This document shows, one piece after another, positions 12,152 through 23,565 of a stretch of 64,000 bases of DNA (position 1 is the first letter of the stretch; every line of letters starts with the position of its first letter). The notes beneath the pieces were generated by a model that saw only the letters and a program-made list of their open reading frames with translations, was not told the DNA's origin and made no database searches. Source of the stretch: Phaseolus vulgaris (Eukaryota > Streptophyta > Magnoliopsida > Fabales > Fabaceae); the NCBI RefSeq assembly GCF_000499845.2, contig NC_023751.2:33354309-33418308 (forward strand), written 5' to 3'. The translations under genes and the position numbers were made by a program.

Positions 12152-12990
12152 TAGGGATGACAATGCGGATTGACCTGTCCTACACAGGTCCGTCTCGTAT
12201 TGTAAAATGTGGGTCGAGTTGGTCCATCCCGCATAAGGTATGTGGGTTCATCTCATTGATTCGTTCCGTATAAGAGGTCAATTTCTTCTTACACCCCTAT
12301 ATTTTTCTTCCTGCACCCCCACAATGTTATGCAAAGACAATTTATTCCTAACATTCTCTAAAACCCTAAAATACACACAACACCCACACTCTACTCTTTC
12401 TTCTTCATTTTCATACAGACAGACTGCATTGCTCTCTCAACAGTGGTGCTACTCCGTCTCTTGGCACAGGAAGGTGTTTCTCTTGGTGGTGATCGGTGGT
12501 GTATTCAACGACTTGGTGGTGGTTTGTCTTGGTGGTTCTCTGTTTGGAGAAGAAGATAAGTATTTTTTTTTTGGTTTTCAGATCTATAGTTATGTTTTTA
12601 TTGCAAATTTACGTTTCTACCGTACATATGTTGTGATTCCAGACAGTGTAGTTTGCTAGATTTATGGAACAGGGAATCCACACTTTGTTTTTTTTTTATC
12701 TTCCAAAATATTGAATCCGCAAAACTCCCAGATTGGTGCATCCGTAAATCTTCTAAATTGGTGAGTCTTGTAATCTTCCAGATTTGTGGATTCATAAAAT
12801 GTTTCCAGATTTTAGAATCCGTAATACAAAAAATGCATTTCCATAATTTAAAAAATGCAGGTGCCCCTTTTCAAATAAAAGGTAAATGCTAGTTTTGAAA
12901 TTTTAAAAATTATGGGGTGCAGGAAGAAACTCCCGCTCTCGGATAAGAGATAGCCCGCAAGCCAACCCGATTAAAGAATCCTTTTAAAAA
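12152..12990. mobile_element. hAT-like element (left end only), interrupted by a nested element
   Basis: It starts TAGGGATGACAATGCGG, the typical start of legume hAT MITEs that carry ACCCGC-rich arms, and resumes at 12931-12975 with TAGCCCGCAAGCCAACCCG. The expected right terminus (inverse of TAGGGATGACA) is not present, so that end is lost. Compare the intact relative at 55298-55908. Confidence 0.55.
12281..12930. mobile_element. Nested element with TTTCTTCCTGCACCCC inverted ends
   Basis: TTTCTTCCTGCACCCC near 12303-12319 (with a diverged second copy at 12282-12298) is repeated in inverse as GGGGTGCAGGAAGAAAC at 12914-12930. The body includes a run of imperfect short repeats (AATCCGCAAAACTCCCAGA, GTGCATCCGTAAATCTTC) at 12710-12830. 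The 139-residue open frame at 12240-12659 crosses the element boundary and has no recognisable domain, so it is not called as a gene. The superfamily is uncertain; Mutator-like is possible. Confidence 0.5.
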
Positions 12991-15332
12991 TAAAATAAAA
13001 TTTTATTAATTATAAAAAAACATATTTCTTTTGCTGAAAAATTTAAATTTTATCTATGTTTCAATTCATTCAATTAATATAAAAAAAATGAATTCAAGTA
13101 CGAGGGTCGTTAGAAAATTTGACAAAATATAATTAAAATTTTGTTTTGCATATATTTTCTCTCTATATTTATGTAAGTATATCAAAGTATTTTATCAAAA
13201 CAAAGTTTTGCTACAAATATTTTAATAAAGATGACTAATTTTTTAAAGACTATCTTATTGAAATCTCTTCTTTATATTATTTTTTTTATTAAAAAAATTT
13301 AAATATAAGATTTTACTTAAAACTAGATCCAATGTCACTCTTAATATTAACTTATTTATTAAAATAAAACATTATCTTTTTTTAGTACATTAAATTTATT
13401 TATTTTAAATAAAATAAAATAAAGGTCACACCGCAATAATATTTATTGTATTTTTTATACAATAAATATTTTCAATTTTATTTTTAGTATAATAATAAAT
13501 TTTTTGAATAATTTTAATAACGCATACATAATTAGTTATTGATTTATGGTAATTGATCAATTAAATATTTAATTGGACATTGCAACATAGAGAAGATATG
13601 AGATATGTTAGTTATTTATGTGTATATGTTTAGAGTTTATGTTTAGACCACATGGAGTGGTTCCCATTTATTTAATAATTTTATTGCAGATAATTTTTTT
13701 TTTATGTGTATAGGTAGTCAATGACATTTATTTTTTTGCATTATTTTAACTAAAATAGTTTGTTGAAATGCAAAATACAATACTATATTCAAATAAACTT
13801 TTTAAAGAGCCCTTTTTCTAGAACTAAAATTTGTTGTGTCATGTGTTGAACGATATTTCAGTTGCCAGTAATAATGTTGGATTGCTGATTCATTCTTCCA
13901 TTCTTTTACCAAAAAAGCTTTTACTTTTCTTACTAATTAACTGCATATTCCTTATCAAAAAATCCTTGCCTCCAATATTAAATCCCATCATGATTTAACA
14001 TTAAAAATTGGGGAATGTTACGATTTTGAGATATCAACAATTAATTATTATATTTGAAATATTATCTGTTTTGAAGTTTTTTAATCTTCATATATGGTAT
14101 ATTATTATTTTAAAGTCTTTTTGAGTCACGATTTTATTTTTAAACGTATCTTAGTGGATTAAAAAAAATTGTATTTAAATTATCTTTAGTTTTGATTTTT
14201 AAATAATGTGTGATTATATATTAATCGTATGGATTAATTTTATTTTTATTTGATGAAATTTGATTTTTCAATCAAAATCTCTAAAACCAAAATAAAATAA
14301 TAAAAATGAAGTTCAAAAGAAAAGAAAAGAATCTCATATATATATATATCACTTACTTTTTTTTTTTATGTTGAAACTATATTTCAACATGGGAGAAACA
14401 CGTTTTTAGGAAAATGAATTTTGAGGGAGAAAAAGAGAATTGTGTCTTATAAAAAAACATAAAAAAAAGTGATAGAGAAACACATAAAATTATTTAAGCT
14501 TTTAGAGGACAAACATAAAAAAAAGGAAATAAGAAATAAACGAGAAATTATTTTATTAAATGCTGAAACGTGTCTTCAAAGGGTCGAGTTTTCTTATAGA
14601 TTGATAGATAATAAAATAGGAAAAATAGACTAGTTTTACAGATAGTTTTAATGTGCACTACAATTTTAGTTTTGAAGATTACAAATTTATCTCATCATTT
14701 ATAATAAAAATTACACAACTTTTATCCTTTCCATGTTGAATTAATTTGTGCTGTTTTATCGTCTATATTTTGAAATCAAACATTTAATAAATATATTTGT
14801 ATTCTTCATTATCGTATTTTCTTTACCAAACTAACGTAACTTGAAAAATATATACGTATTAAGAAAAGATTGTGCAATTATATCTAGGTTTAACTATGCT
14901 TTTAATAATGAAAATCTTGGATAATTATAGTTTTGGTCTTGAAAATTGAAAAAAAAAAAATAGTTCGTCAAAATTGAAAAAAATAAATTTAGTAGTTAAA
15001 TATTAAATTGAAAAGGCAAAACGACTTATTTGATTTAGAGATTAAGTTCTTTAGATTTATAATTTAAGATTTAAATTTTAAAGTTTAGAAATGATTTAAA
15101 GTCTATCAAATTTAATGTTTATAGAATAAATTACATATGTTTTAATTTTAAGAAAAATATTTTTGTAATTTGAGAGACGAAAGTCAGATTTTTTCCAAAG
15201 TTTTACAGATTAAATATATAATTAATAATTATCATTATATTACAAAAAAAAAGTGTGTGGGTTATTTTTGTGACAGTAGTTTGGGTTGAATCAGTTCATT
15301 GCAAAATCGGAAACTTTGCATCATAATTGACA
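12991..15332. other. Long AT-rich intergenic stretch and upstream region of the plastid-protein gene
   Basis: No domain, tRNA or clean repeat was recognised. The last ~100 bp before 15333 should hold the promoter and 5' UTR of the downstream gene; no convincing TATA box is seen there. Confidence 0.4.
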
Positions 15333-16651
15333 ATGTTCTCTCAAACGCATTTACTGTCTTCGCATCCTTTCAAGTTGAACGGGGTTTCAATGGCCGCCAC
15401 CTTACGTGCCCCGTTCTCCGTTCGTGTCAGTATCTCAGCCACCTCGACGCCGGTCGCCGGGGACACAGTCCCGGCGCCGGTAATCTCAGAACAGCAGAAA
15501 CCTGATTTTACGTCAGCATCGCAGTCGCTGGTCGTGGCAGCTTTGCCCATTGAAGTGGCAAAAAATCTAGGGTTCCGACCCAACCCTTACTTGGGGCTTC
15601 TACCACACTTGTTCGTCCTCTCCATGGTGCTATCTTATATCATTGCCCATTTGTTAAACAAATAAGAATGGAAATTGCATCTTTAAGCATTTTTGGCTTC
15701 AAAATCAAGTAAACTGAACCTGCGTTTTTCGGGCTTGCAGGCTTTTGGAGCGTTTTTCTCTGTAGCTCTGGTTTCCATTCCTACCCTAATTGTAAGTTAA
15801 TATTTATCTCATGCACTCGGGAATATATTGATTAAAGTTTTAAATTGCGGCTTTTGTGATTGTTTAAGGTTTTGAATTGTTGTTTCGGTTTTGATTTTGC
15901 GGATAAATGCTGCTGATGTGATCAGAATTGTGGTTTCAATGTGATAGTAGAAACCTAACATCCTTGAGTTATTATCTCAATTTCAGTTGCAGACGTAAAT
16001 GTTCTAGCAGAGACATTGCTTGACATTGCTGTTGCAGATGTTTCTTATAGTCTACGCAAGCTATATTTTAAGAGTGTTTTTAACAAATTTAACTTGTTAA
16101 ATTATTCCTTTTAATCCTAGATGTATGTAGTGGTGTGTTGAATGGGGAATGTTCCGACAGTTATTGGTTTGGACCATAATTATACTATCTAAAAAAGTTT
16201 ATATCATGAAAAGTTGTCGGTAAATGCGTCTGATATGTGGTCATGATGTGTTAGTGTGAAACCCATATATGTGCAGTGATGTGTTGAATGGATAAAATTC
16301 AAAGAGTTGCTATTTGTTTTTCGCACAGGCTTTTGGAAGATTAGGAGCTTCAGTGAAGAAATTGTCTAAGGTTGTTTCGGAAGAGGTGCCTGGGACTTTA
16401 TCTTCCCTCAAACTTTCTAGTCTGGAGCTGAATGAATTAACCCAACAACTTAGTCTTCTCAGGCAATTACTGTTTTTCTAGCTTAATTTTTGTTCTTTTT
16501 GGTGAATACTTGCTGCTATTGTTAGTCAATCTCTGATGATGTTATGTCAATGTTTGGTGGTAGGCATAAAATTGCTGGTGTTCCTATGGGAACAAAGGGC
16601 ATGAACACTGTCAGATCAAAATCCTCTCGCAAGAAGAACCCAACATCCTAA
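15333..16651 (+). CDS. Small predicted plastid membrane protein, 4 exons, 188 aa
   Basis: Exons fitted by eye are 15333-15626, 15741-15791, 16329-16462 and 16564-16651, giving 567 bp in frame, stop TAA included. Introns 1 and 2 are GT-AG in phase 0. Intron 3 begins GC (CTCAG|GCAATT) and ends GTAG, so it is a GC-AG intron in phase 2; reading through instead meets TAG within a few codons. The N-terminus is rich in S, A, T, V and R and poor in acidic residues, like a chloroplast transit peptide. A hydrophobic span PHLFVLSMAFGAFFSVALVS (about residues 91-110) is created across the exon 1/2 junction and is a likely membrane helix. It is followed by a helical stretch (VKKLSKVVSEEVPGTLSSL) and a basic, serine-rich tail. 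An in-frame ATG at 15390 (MAATLRAPFS) has a good context and could be the true start. The family is conserved in plants as far as I recognise the motifs, but I cannot name it. It converges with the thioesterase gene. Confidence 0.85.
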
Positions 16652-17094
16652 CCTTTATAACGTTGAGTAAAGCTTGTATGTTCTGGAACTGAGCTTGCTT
16701 GGTTTTGTTGAATGGGAATCACTGAATAGATATACAACATTTTCAGCCTTATGATTTTTGTTGAAAATTGAAATTACAGGTTTATACTGAAATATGATCC
16801 CAAGGAACTGTTGGGCTTTTAACTTTGAAGCTGATGTTGCAAAATCATGAGAAAGAAGCTCTGTGCTAGTTCTCTGTTGATCCATTTATAGGTATTGACT
16901 CAATAAGTTGGCTTATTTGAGGCTGGGAGTTTTCTGGGGCATGTGAACCATATTTTAGATATATGATGTTGTGCATTAATAGTAGTTTCTTACATGTAAC
17001 ATACGTAAACATTTGGACCATTGGTTTAATATATAATTAATTCTATTCAAGCAGAATTTGAATTTCACTTTAAGAAAAAATGTCATAAATATGT

Positions 17095-18667
17095 TTACAG
17101 TTTTGCAAACTTCTTTAACGGTTCAGCAGCATCTTTTGCATGAACTGGGACAGGCATATTGGTTACTAGAGTTACTCTAGAAGATGAAACCAAGGATCTG
17201 CTTTGTGAGTTTGAAGCATCAATCTTCCATAGTCTCACCTCCCACACCTGCTACAGATAAAACTGCCATGACATACATTTCTCATATTTGTAAGCCTTAG
17301 TAGCAACAACATAGTAATTTGATGAACAGGGTCTTTTCTTTAATGTCTTTTATGGATGGTATCTAGCCAACAAATATTTACTCATTACAGAGATAGCAGA
17401 TTGTTAGAGGCCCTTGTCAAGCAGAATGAAGCTAGGAATGTCTATAAGGCTATGGAAAAACTTGTACAAATACATTGTCCTCTCATTTCATCCTACTCAA
17501 CTCTTTGTGGGGATAATTGGGATGTGATTTTCCATTAAGATTCACAATTTGTAACTGTTCTGGAGTGTGTTGGTGACTTTATTTGTAGTCGCATCTCTAA
17601 TTCTAGCAATACTTTACCCAACATTTAAAAAATTATGAGATACATTGAATTATTATTTTTTATTTTTACTACTCGTACCTAGGTTAAATTTAAGAATACC
17701 TTTTGAATTTTATAATCTAAAATATATTTATTTTAAAAAAATGTTCAAAATTGTAAAATCTGAAAATTAATTCTAAATTTGAAATAACGAAAGATGTAAA
17801 TAAGAGAAAATACAATTTCGAAGTGTAGATTTTAGAATTTACTTTTTTAAAGATAAAATAATCTTTTCTCAAAAATATTATGCTTATAATTATTAATTAA
17901 AATTTGAAATAAAAAATTGTAAAAATTGAAATTATAGGATAAGTGTGATAAAAGTGAGTGAATGAGAGGAATGAAAGTTAGGTGAAATAGAATCATTTTG
18001 ATCCGTCCACTTGTCATTACTAAATGTGAAATCGAATTCTTCTGTCCTTTTCAATTTATTGCTATTGTCTTCGCAAGAAGAGATAAGGTTCATGATCTCA
18101 ATTCCACTAACCAAAACAAACATGTTTCTCATTCATATCTCATATAATTATAGTCATTTGTTGAGTTTTATGCTATAAGAATTAAACAAAAACTGCAAAA
18201 AACATAAAGAATTTTCGTGGGAAGCACCTGAATTGTTTTGCCAACATTTAAAGGTTTAGCTTCTGCGTGCACCAAGTCACCCATCTCAGCTCGTTTCAAA
18301 TGGTTGATGCTTAGTTGAATTCCAGCAACTCTTTTATACCCAGAAGCCATGTGTGCTCCCATGCTTGCCAAAGACTCTGCTATCAATGCTGAAACCCCTC
18401 CATGAAGCACCTTAAATGGCTGCCTCATGCACAATCAAAAACCATGAAAAATGTAACTTTCTGTAACATTCAGAAACACACACAAAAAACTTATTATTGA
18501 GAAAAAAAAAATGAAATTGGCTTGACCTGGCAGCACTTCTGGGTGACAAGGAGACGGCCAGTGATTTTTTGTGGTGATAATTCTTCAAGTTCAAACCCCA
18601 TTAAATGAAGGGGTTGATCCAAAACAGCAGTTTTTGATTTTGATGATGATGATGGCTGATCCTCCAT
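17095..18667 (-). CDS. DHNAT1: 1,4-dihydroxy-2-naphthoyl-CoA thioesterase (hotdog fold), peroxisomal, 3 exons, 161 aa
   Basis: The exons on the minus strand are 18667-18527, 18419-18228 and 17247-17095, 486 bp with the stop; both introns are GT-AG and phase 0, and intron 2 is about 980 bp. The protein starts [12 protein letters not shown], followed by the substrate-entry segment [16 protein letters not shown] and [20 protein letters not shown], where HGG and the following acidic residue (IAESLASMG) are the usual catalytic signature of PaaI/DHNA-CoA hotdog thioesterases. Exon 2 continues [20 protein letters not shown] and exon 3 [20 protein letters not shown] then [14 protein letters not shown]. 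The C-terminus is AKL, a type 1 peroxisomal targeting signal. In plants this enzyme releases DHNA from its CoA ester in peroxisomes for phylloquinone (vitamin K1) synthesis. Length matches the family (about 155-160 residues). The specific substrate is inferred from family resemblance. Confidence 0.9.
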
Positions 18668-19789
18668 GAACAAATTAGATCAGATTAAAGCTACAAGCTT
18701 TCCCCTGTTGACAGATTATGTAATGGTGAAACTTTTTGTGAGTTGAGGCTTTGCAAAATGGGAAAGTTGTATGTATAATATTGACTAGAAAATTGTTGGG
18801 GTTGGTTGGTTGGTTGGAGGGTGGTTTAGGCATTTAGAGAAACATGATTTAGTGGTTGGTGAGTGGAGTTTTAAAAGTTTGGATAAGTCATGCAGAAGAT
18901 GGAGGAAGGGTTCATCATGAGAGACATGGTGGATGTTAGAAATGGAGTTAATAAAACAGGATTTTTTCTTACGTTGAATCAAAGTCTTGGATTCTTTTAC
19001 TGTTCAAAGATTGGTAGGGCGAATTTTTAGGCTAAATGGTTATTTTGATGGTTGAATATACAAATATAAAGAATGTGTTATGTTATTAAATTTTACTGGA
19101 CCGTTATATAAAAAATCTAATGTTTAAAGACTAATTTAATATTAAGTTTATTTTTTAGTGACTAAATTAATATTGAATTATAAATTTTAAAGAACGATTT
19201 ATTGTTTACTTGTATAATGTAGTTGTCATATTTGTCTATTATGATGGGATTATAGTGGATAATTATGTAAAAGAGAATTTTAATGGAGGTTAAAGCTTCT
19301 TTAATTTTTTAAATCATTAATAAAGTTGTAGTTGAAAATTATATGTTTTCAATGTTTGATTAAAAATATATGATTAAAAATGAGATACCACATTATTATT
19401 GTTCTAATGTTGATTCAATTTTATATGGTTACTTCAAATAAAACTAATCTACATCATACTAAAATTCATTCAACCATAATTTATAAAACAATAGTCTAAG
19501 GTAATTTAGAATCAACTTATAATTAACCTTAAGTCACACATAAAAAATTCACAACATGGAATGTTTATTATAAAACATACAATAAATTGAAAATAAATCA
19601 AAATTTGTAACTATTGTAAACTATAAAATCCTATTCTAAAAATAAAATTAATGAATTATAAAATTTAAAAGTCAAGAAAGTATTTTGCCACTATGTTATT
19701 AATGAATTATAAAATTTAAAAGTCAAGAGAATATTTTGCTACTATGACTAGATGTTTGTAACTATGAAAATGAATGAAACAAGATCTTA
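18668..19789. other. Upstream region of the thioesterase gene; 59-bp tandem duplication
   Basis: The first few hundred bases should carry the promoter and 5' UTR of the minus-strand thioesterase gene. At about 19648-19752 a unit beginning TTAATGAATTATAAAATTTA is present twice in tandem (spacing about 52-59 bp). No other gene is seen. Confidence 0.45.
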
Positions 19790-20500
19790 ATTTTAGGAAG
19801 GGGATAATTTAAGTAAAGTTAAAAAAATTTAAAAAATCTTTTTGTAAGAGGTCTATTAGACATTGGTAGGGGATTGTCTAATGATTTTATGAACAAGTTC
19901 ACAAATCTTATTGAAAGAGATAGCGAATAAGATATGTATGTGTTATAGAAAGTTCAGTAGTAACGAAATTCTTATACTGGTTCATCCAACGTGAACTACA
20001 TCCATTTCTCTAATAAAAATGAAAAAGAGTTTCACTTTATATTATAAATATTATTATGTCACTTCTAACTTACAACATAAAGTTTCTCTAGACTATTTGA
20101 ATACACAATGTCTCTTCAAACTATGTACATAAAGTTTCTCTAGATTATACACTTAAAATGTCTCTCAATTTAAGCACAAATACACAGAGTCTCTCTAGAC
20201 AAACTAGAATTATTATTTCATTACAAAGTTTTTTTTTATGCATTAAGAACACATTAGATTAAGTTTAACCCTAAAATCGTGAGAGTAAGTCTTCAAACAC
20301 AAAGGTGGTAATAAGAACATAAAAATGAAGTAAAAAACAAACAGTTGGTTGCGATACCATCGCAGCTGGATTGCGCTCCTCAAGGTGCACCTAAGCCTTA
20401 CCCTTTTTTTTTTTTTATAAAAAACAACACTGGACAACAACGGAGACAATGACAATGAAGAAGGCATAGCAAGATCCTACCCACTCTGATACCAACTTAA
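19790..20500 (-). repeat. LTR-retrotransposon debris with primer-site-like motif
   Basis: The phrase ATACTGGTTCATCCAACGTG (near 19974) recurs in related form in the solo LTR at 58278-60099 (ATACTGGTTCACTCAACC), pointing to a similar LTR. AAAGTTTCTCTAGA-type units repeat at 20080-20200. At 20482-20494 CACTCTGATACCA is the reverse complement of a tRNA-Met primer-site-like TGGTATCAGAGTG. Boundaries are not defined. Confidence 0.45.
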
Positions 20501-20851
20501 ACAAATAAGATGGATCGAAAAACAGTGTAAATATTCTTGCACTTTCTTATTGATGTATGTATATAGGATAACAAAATAGTCAAGACACATGTCAAAAATC
20601 ATAACCCCAATTATGGGTGCAGAAAAATGAATATTAATGAAGCAAAAAAATAATAAAGTGAAAAAAAAATTAAAGAAACAAACCTGGATTTCTTCGCTTC
20701 TTCAATAACCTCCTTATCCCTCTCTTCATCCCATTATCTATCCTCCGTACACCAACACGCTCCCGGAGCTATCCTGCACACCCCTACCTTTCTTAAACTG
20801 CACACACGTCCTCAATGTTTCCCAACCATTCGCTTCATTATCCTTACCAAG

Positions 20852-21021
20852 GACAACTTCGATCCTCACCTCAATCTTGTCAAAGCCGCAATATGGTCCT
20901 TCTCCGCAAGAAGATGTTGGAGACCACCTCCGATAAGTTCATTATCGTCGTTGACGACACAAAGCTCGTGGACGACCTCTGTGACAACAGCCTCGTCATG
21001 CTCGTGGAGGTGGTTCAACTA
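20852..21021 (+). pseudogene. Ribose-5-phosphate isomerase fragment, frameshifted
   Basis: In one frame the DNA reads FDPHLNLVK (20858 on), which matches the plant RPI motif around the active-site aspartates (VDP-LNLVKGRGG). A frameshift near 20885 leads to LLRKKMLETTSDKF, IIVVDDTKLV and MLVEVVQ, matching the next block of the enzyme (LREKM, DKFVVVVDDTKLV, MPVEVVQ). Only about 55 of the enzyme's ~230-270 residues are present and no introns or start context are visible. It is a dead fragment, possibly retro-copied. The preceding 150 bp (20690-20850) are C/T-rich and may be more of the same copy, not recognisable. Confidence 0.75.
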
Positions 21022-21061
21022 TCCATTTCATTATAAAGTTCACAATCAAATGAATTAATGA

Positions 21062-22305
21062 AATAATGACTCACCAATTAGGGGACACACATGCACACAG
21101 ACACCTACCCACCCACACCCACACCCACACCCACACCCACACCCACACCCACGTACACACAAACACATACGCATCCATACACACACACACACACAAATGT
21201 GCATACAACACATCCACCCATACCCATCCGCAAACCCATTCACCCACACCTATCCACACACGTATACACCCACAAACCTACACTCCTGAACACAAATACA
21301 TCTACACACTCACACATAAACACACATGCATCCCCACACACGCACATACAGACATACACGCACATACATACCTACGTACCTACTCACACAAACACGCGAC
21401 CACCCACAATCACACTCACACAGAAACATGCATACAACACACCTGCCCACCAACATATACGTATTCACACACGCACACATCCCACCCACTCTCCCACACA
21501 CATCCACACTCATACACCAACACTCCTATAAACCCACACAAGCACACACACCCACAAACTCACGTACCCACACACCCAAAGCCACCCATAAATGCACACA
21601 CACCATCCATATACACACCCCCACACACATAAACACAAACAACCACACTAACCCATAAACCTACTCACACACCCAAACCCACCGATAAACACACTCACAC
21701 CCACACCTACCCATAAACCCACATGCACACCCAACCATAAACAAAAACACCCAAATCTCCCATAAACGCACATGCATCCACCCATACACGCACCTACACA
21801 AACACTCAAACACCAACCCACGTACACACAAAGCAACACACACCCAAAATCACCAACAAATTAACACATGGACATCCACACATATGCACCTACATAGACA
21901 CCCAAACCATTCACCCACACATTACATCTACCCACACCCACACCCACCCACCCACCCACCCACATACACATACACATACACACACGAATGCACACACTCA
22001 CACATACAAACACATATGCATACATTAGCACACACCCACCCACCCACACATACACACACAAACACAAGCGCAAACATACACCCCACTTCAAACACACATA
22101 CACATAAACACATACATGCACACACACACACCTATATACACAAACACATACATGGATACACTCACACCCACCCCCATAAACCCTCACACCCGCACACACA
22201 AGCACTCACGCCCAAGCACATGCACACAAACAAACACATACACACATGTTCGTGCACAAACACTCACACCCACACACACAAACCCACATCCATCCACACC
22301 CATAT
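21062..22305. repeat. 1.24-kb CA-rich, nearly G-free satellite-like tract
   Basis: The plus strand is composed of interspersed CACACC, CACACA, CATACA, CACAAA and CCCACC words with very few G residues. Locally it is regular: (CACCCA)n at about 21108-21150 and (CA)n at 21180-21194. The long open frames on both strands here (up to 188 codons of His/Thr/Pro or Cys/Val/Gly) are consequences of the repeat and not genes. Alternating purine-pyrimidine content suggests Z-DNA potential, which is inference. Confidence 0.9.
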
Positions 22306-22327
22306 AAAGAAACTATATATATATATA

Positions 22328-22665
22328 TTAAATAGAAACTAATTTTAGAGACTAAAATAATTAATTACTATATTGACTAAATTAGATACCATTTTATAAA
22401 CTAAAAAAATTATTGACATCTAATGTAGTTTCTATTATCAATAAAATTTTATAAAGTAGTTTCTAAATTAGTATCTAACCATTAGTTACCAAGATTTTAG
22501 CTATTAACTACTTTATATTCTAAATTAATCTCTATTAATAATAGAAATCACTTTAGATACCAATAATTTTTTAGTCTGTAAAATAATATCTAATTTAGTC
22601 AATATATTGACTAATTATTTTGAATCTCTAAATTTAGTTGATATTTAATGATTTTTCTTGTAGTG
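22328..22665. mobile_element. CACTA-type MITE, 5' end missing
   Basis: The body matches the MITE at 31678-32037 (AATAGAAACTAATTTTAGAG, ATTGACTAAATTAGATACC) and the right end ATTTTTCTTGTAGTG is intact. The left terminus CACTACAAGAAAA is absent: the body begins directly after an (AT)n run that follows the CA-rich tract. Confidence 0.8.
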
Positions 22666-23043
22666 ATATAGAAGTAAATATTGGCCACCTCTATCCGTAA
22701 ATAATTATTAATGGATAATTCATCAATAATTTTCAATGAAAAAATAGCATGGATAATTATTAATGGATGTTATAGTTTCATTGGCACACTAATATTACTA
22801 ACTCATTTCATAATCAGCTGGTAAATTGTGACTCCTGAAGGATTTTCACATTTTCTGACAGATTATAGTCGTTGGTAGCTCTATTGCTTTTTGTAGTAGC
22901 AATGAGGAGTAGGTACAAGTGATGGAACTAAGAATTACAAGTGATATGAGTAAAAGAGATAAACACCAAAATGATTGGTGGAGACCACATATGTAATTAT
23001 TGAAGAATCATGGCTAACTGCATGAATGGGAAGAAAGGGAATT

Positions 23044-23301
23044 TTAAGATGCAAATTTGCTGTGAGAATCGGTGACTCTGGTGGCATAATAGTTAGCAAT
23101 GAAATCAGAGGCTTTTCTGTCAATGCCAGGCTCTGCAACCCAATGTGGTCTGTCTTCATCACTTGCAAATACTCTTTTCCAATTCCCATTGCCACTGTCT
23201 TCGTCATACCTACTCTCACCTGAGAAACATGCCTTCCATATGTTGTAAAATGAGTATGCAGATGACCTCTTCCCTCCCACTCTCTTTTCCCTTCTCATCA
23301 T
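23044..23301 (-). CDS. Small DUF761-like plant protein, copy A, 85 aa
   Basis: Single exon starting at the tandem ATG ATG at 23301 (MMRREKRVGGKRSS). Upstream in-frame codons are GTG and TTG, so this is the first ATG. Order: basic N-terminus, an IWKACFSG segment, an acidic/Asn-rich linker (RYDEDSGNGNW), then the signature RVFASDEDRPHWVAEPGIDR and KASDFIANYYATR, ending SKFAS. The IDRKASDFIA helix resembles the C-terminal motif of plant DUF761 small proteins (some induced by defence elicitors). That family link is from memory and moderate; no biochemical function is assigned. There is no signal peptide or membrane helix. Copies B, B', A' and C share the same architecture. TATAAATA lies 92-99 bp upstream. 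Confidence 0.85.
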   Translation of the reverse strand: MMRREKRVGGKRSSAYSFYNIWKACFSGESRYDEDSGNGNWKRVFASDEDRPHWVAEPGIDRKASDFIANYYATRVTDSHSKFAS

Positions 23302-23392
23302 CACTCTCAACACTTACAACTCAACTCCTTCCAAACTCACCTCTAACTGCTATCTTAGTTTTCACTCATTTGCTTATACAACCAGCTGCTTG

Positions 23393-23400
23393 TATTTATA
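23393..23400 (-). promoter_or_regulatory. TATA box of copy A
   Basis: TATAAATA on the minus strand, about 92-99 bp before the ATG at 23301. The same box precedes copies A', B, B' and C at comparable spacing. Confidence 0.7.
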
Positions 23401-23565
23401 GAGTGGCAAAGCAAGTCACATGCCCTATTGTTTAACTTATTCTGTGATGAAAAGGACGATAAGGATTCCCTGAAATCACTGATAACTGATAAGGATGTTT
23501 ATGTCTCATGTGATTGATCCACACAGAAGAGGCATAAGCATCCTTCTCCTCTCCTTTTTAATTGT

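Larger units (their letters stand above)
22682..23565 (-). repeat. Duplicated segment A (left arm of inverted duplication)
   Basis: About 0.88 kb corresponds, in inverted orientation, to 44284-45262. Homology runs from GGCCACCTCTAT at 22684 through the gene and promoter to the CTCTCCTTTTTAATTG block near 23560. It includes long noncoding matches such as the GACAGATTATAGTCGTTGGT region at 22857. Confidence 0.88.

Noticed and set aside
12240..12659. 139-codon open frame
   Set aside because: It crosses the border between a hAT-like element and a nested inverted-repeat element; no recognisable domain.
17356..17538. 60-codon frame inside intron 2 of the thioesterase gene (opposite strand)
   Set aside because: No recognised motif and no splice-compatible context; intron sequence.
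17932..18132. Apparent exon 3 of the thioesterase immediately after exon 2
   Set aside because: Its text does not match the family; the true VWEV exon is at 17247-17095.
21066..22342. Long open frames (60-188 codons) of His/Thr/Pro or Cys/Val/Gly on both strands
   Set aside because: They are direct products of the CA-rich repeat, overlap in many frames and have no domain or promoter context.
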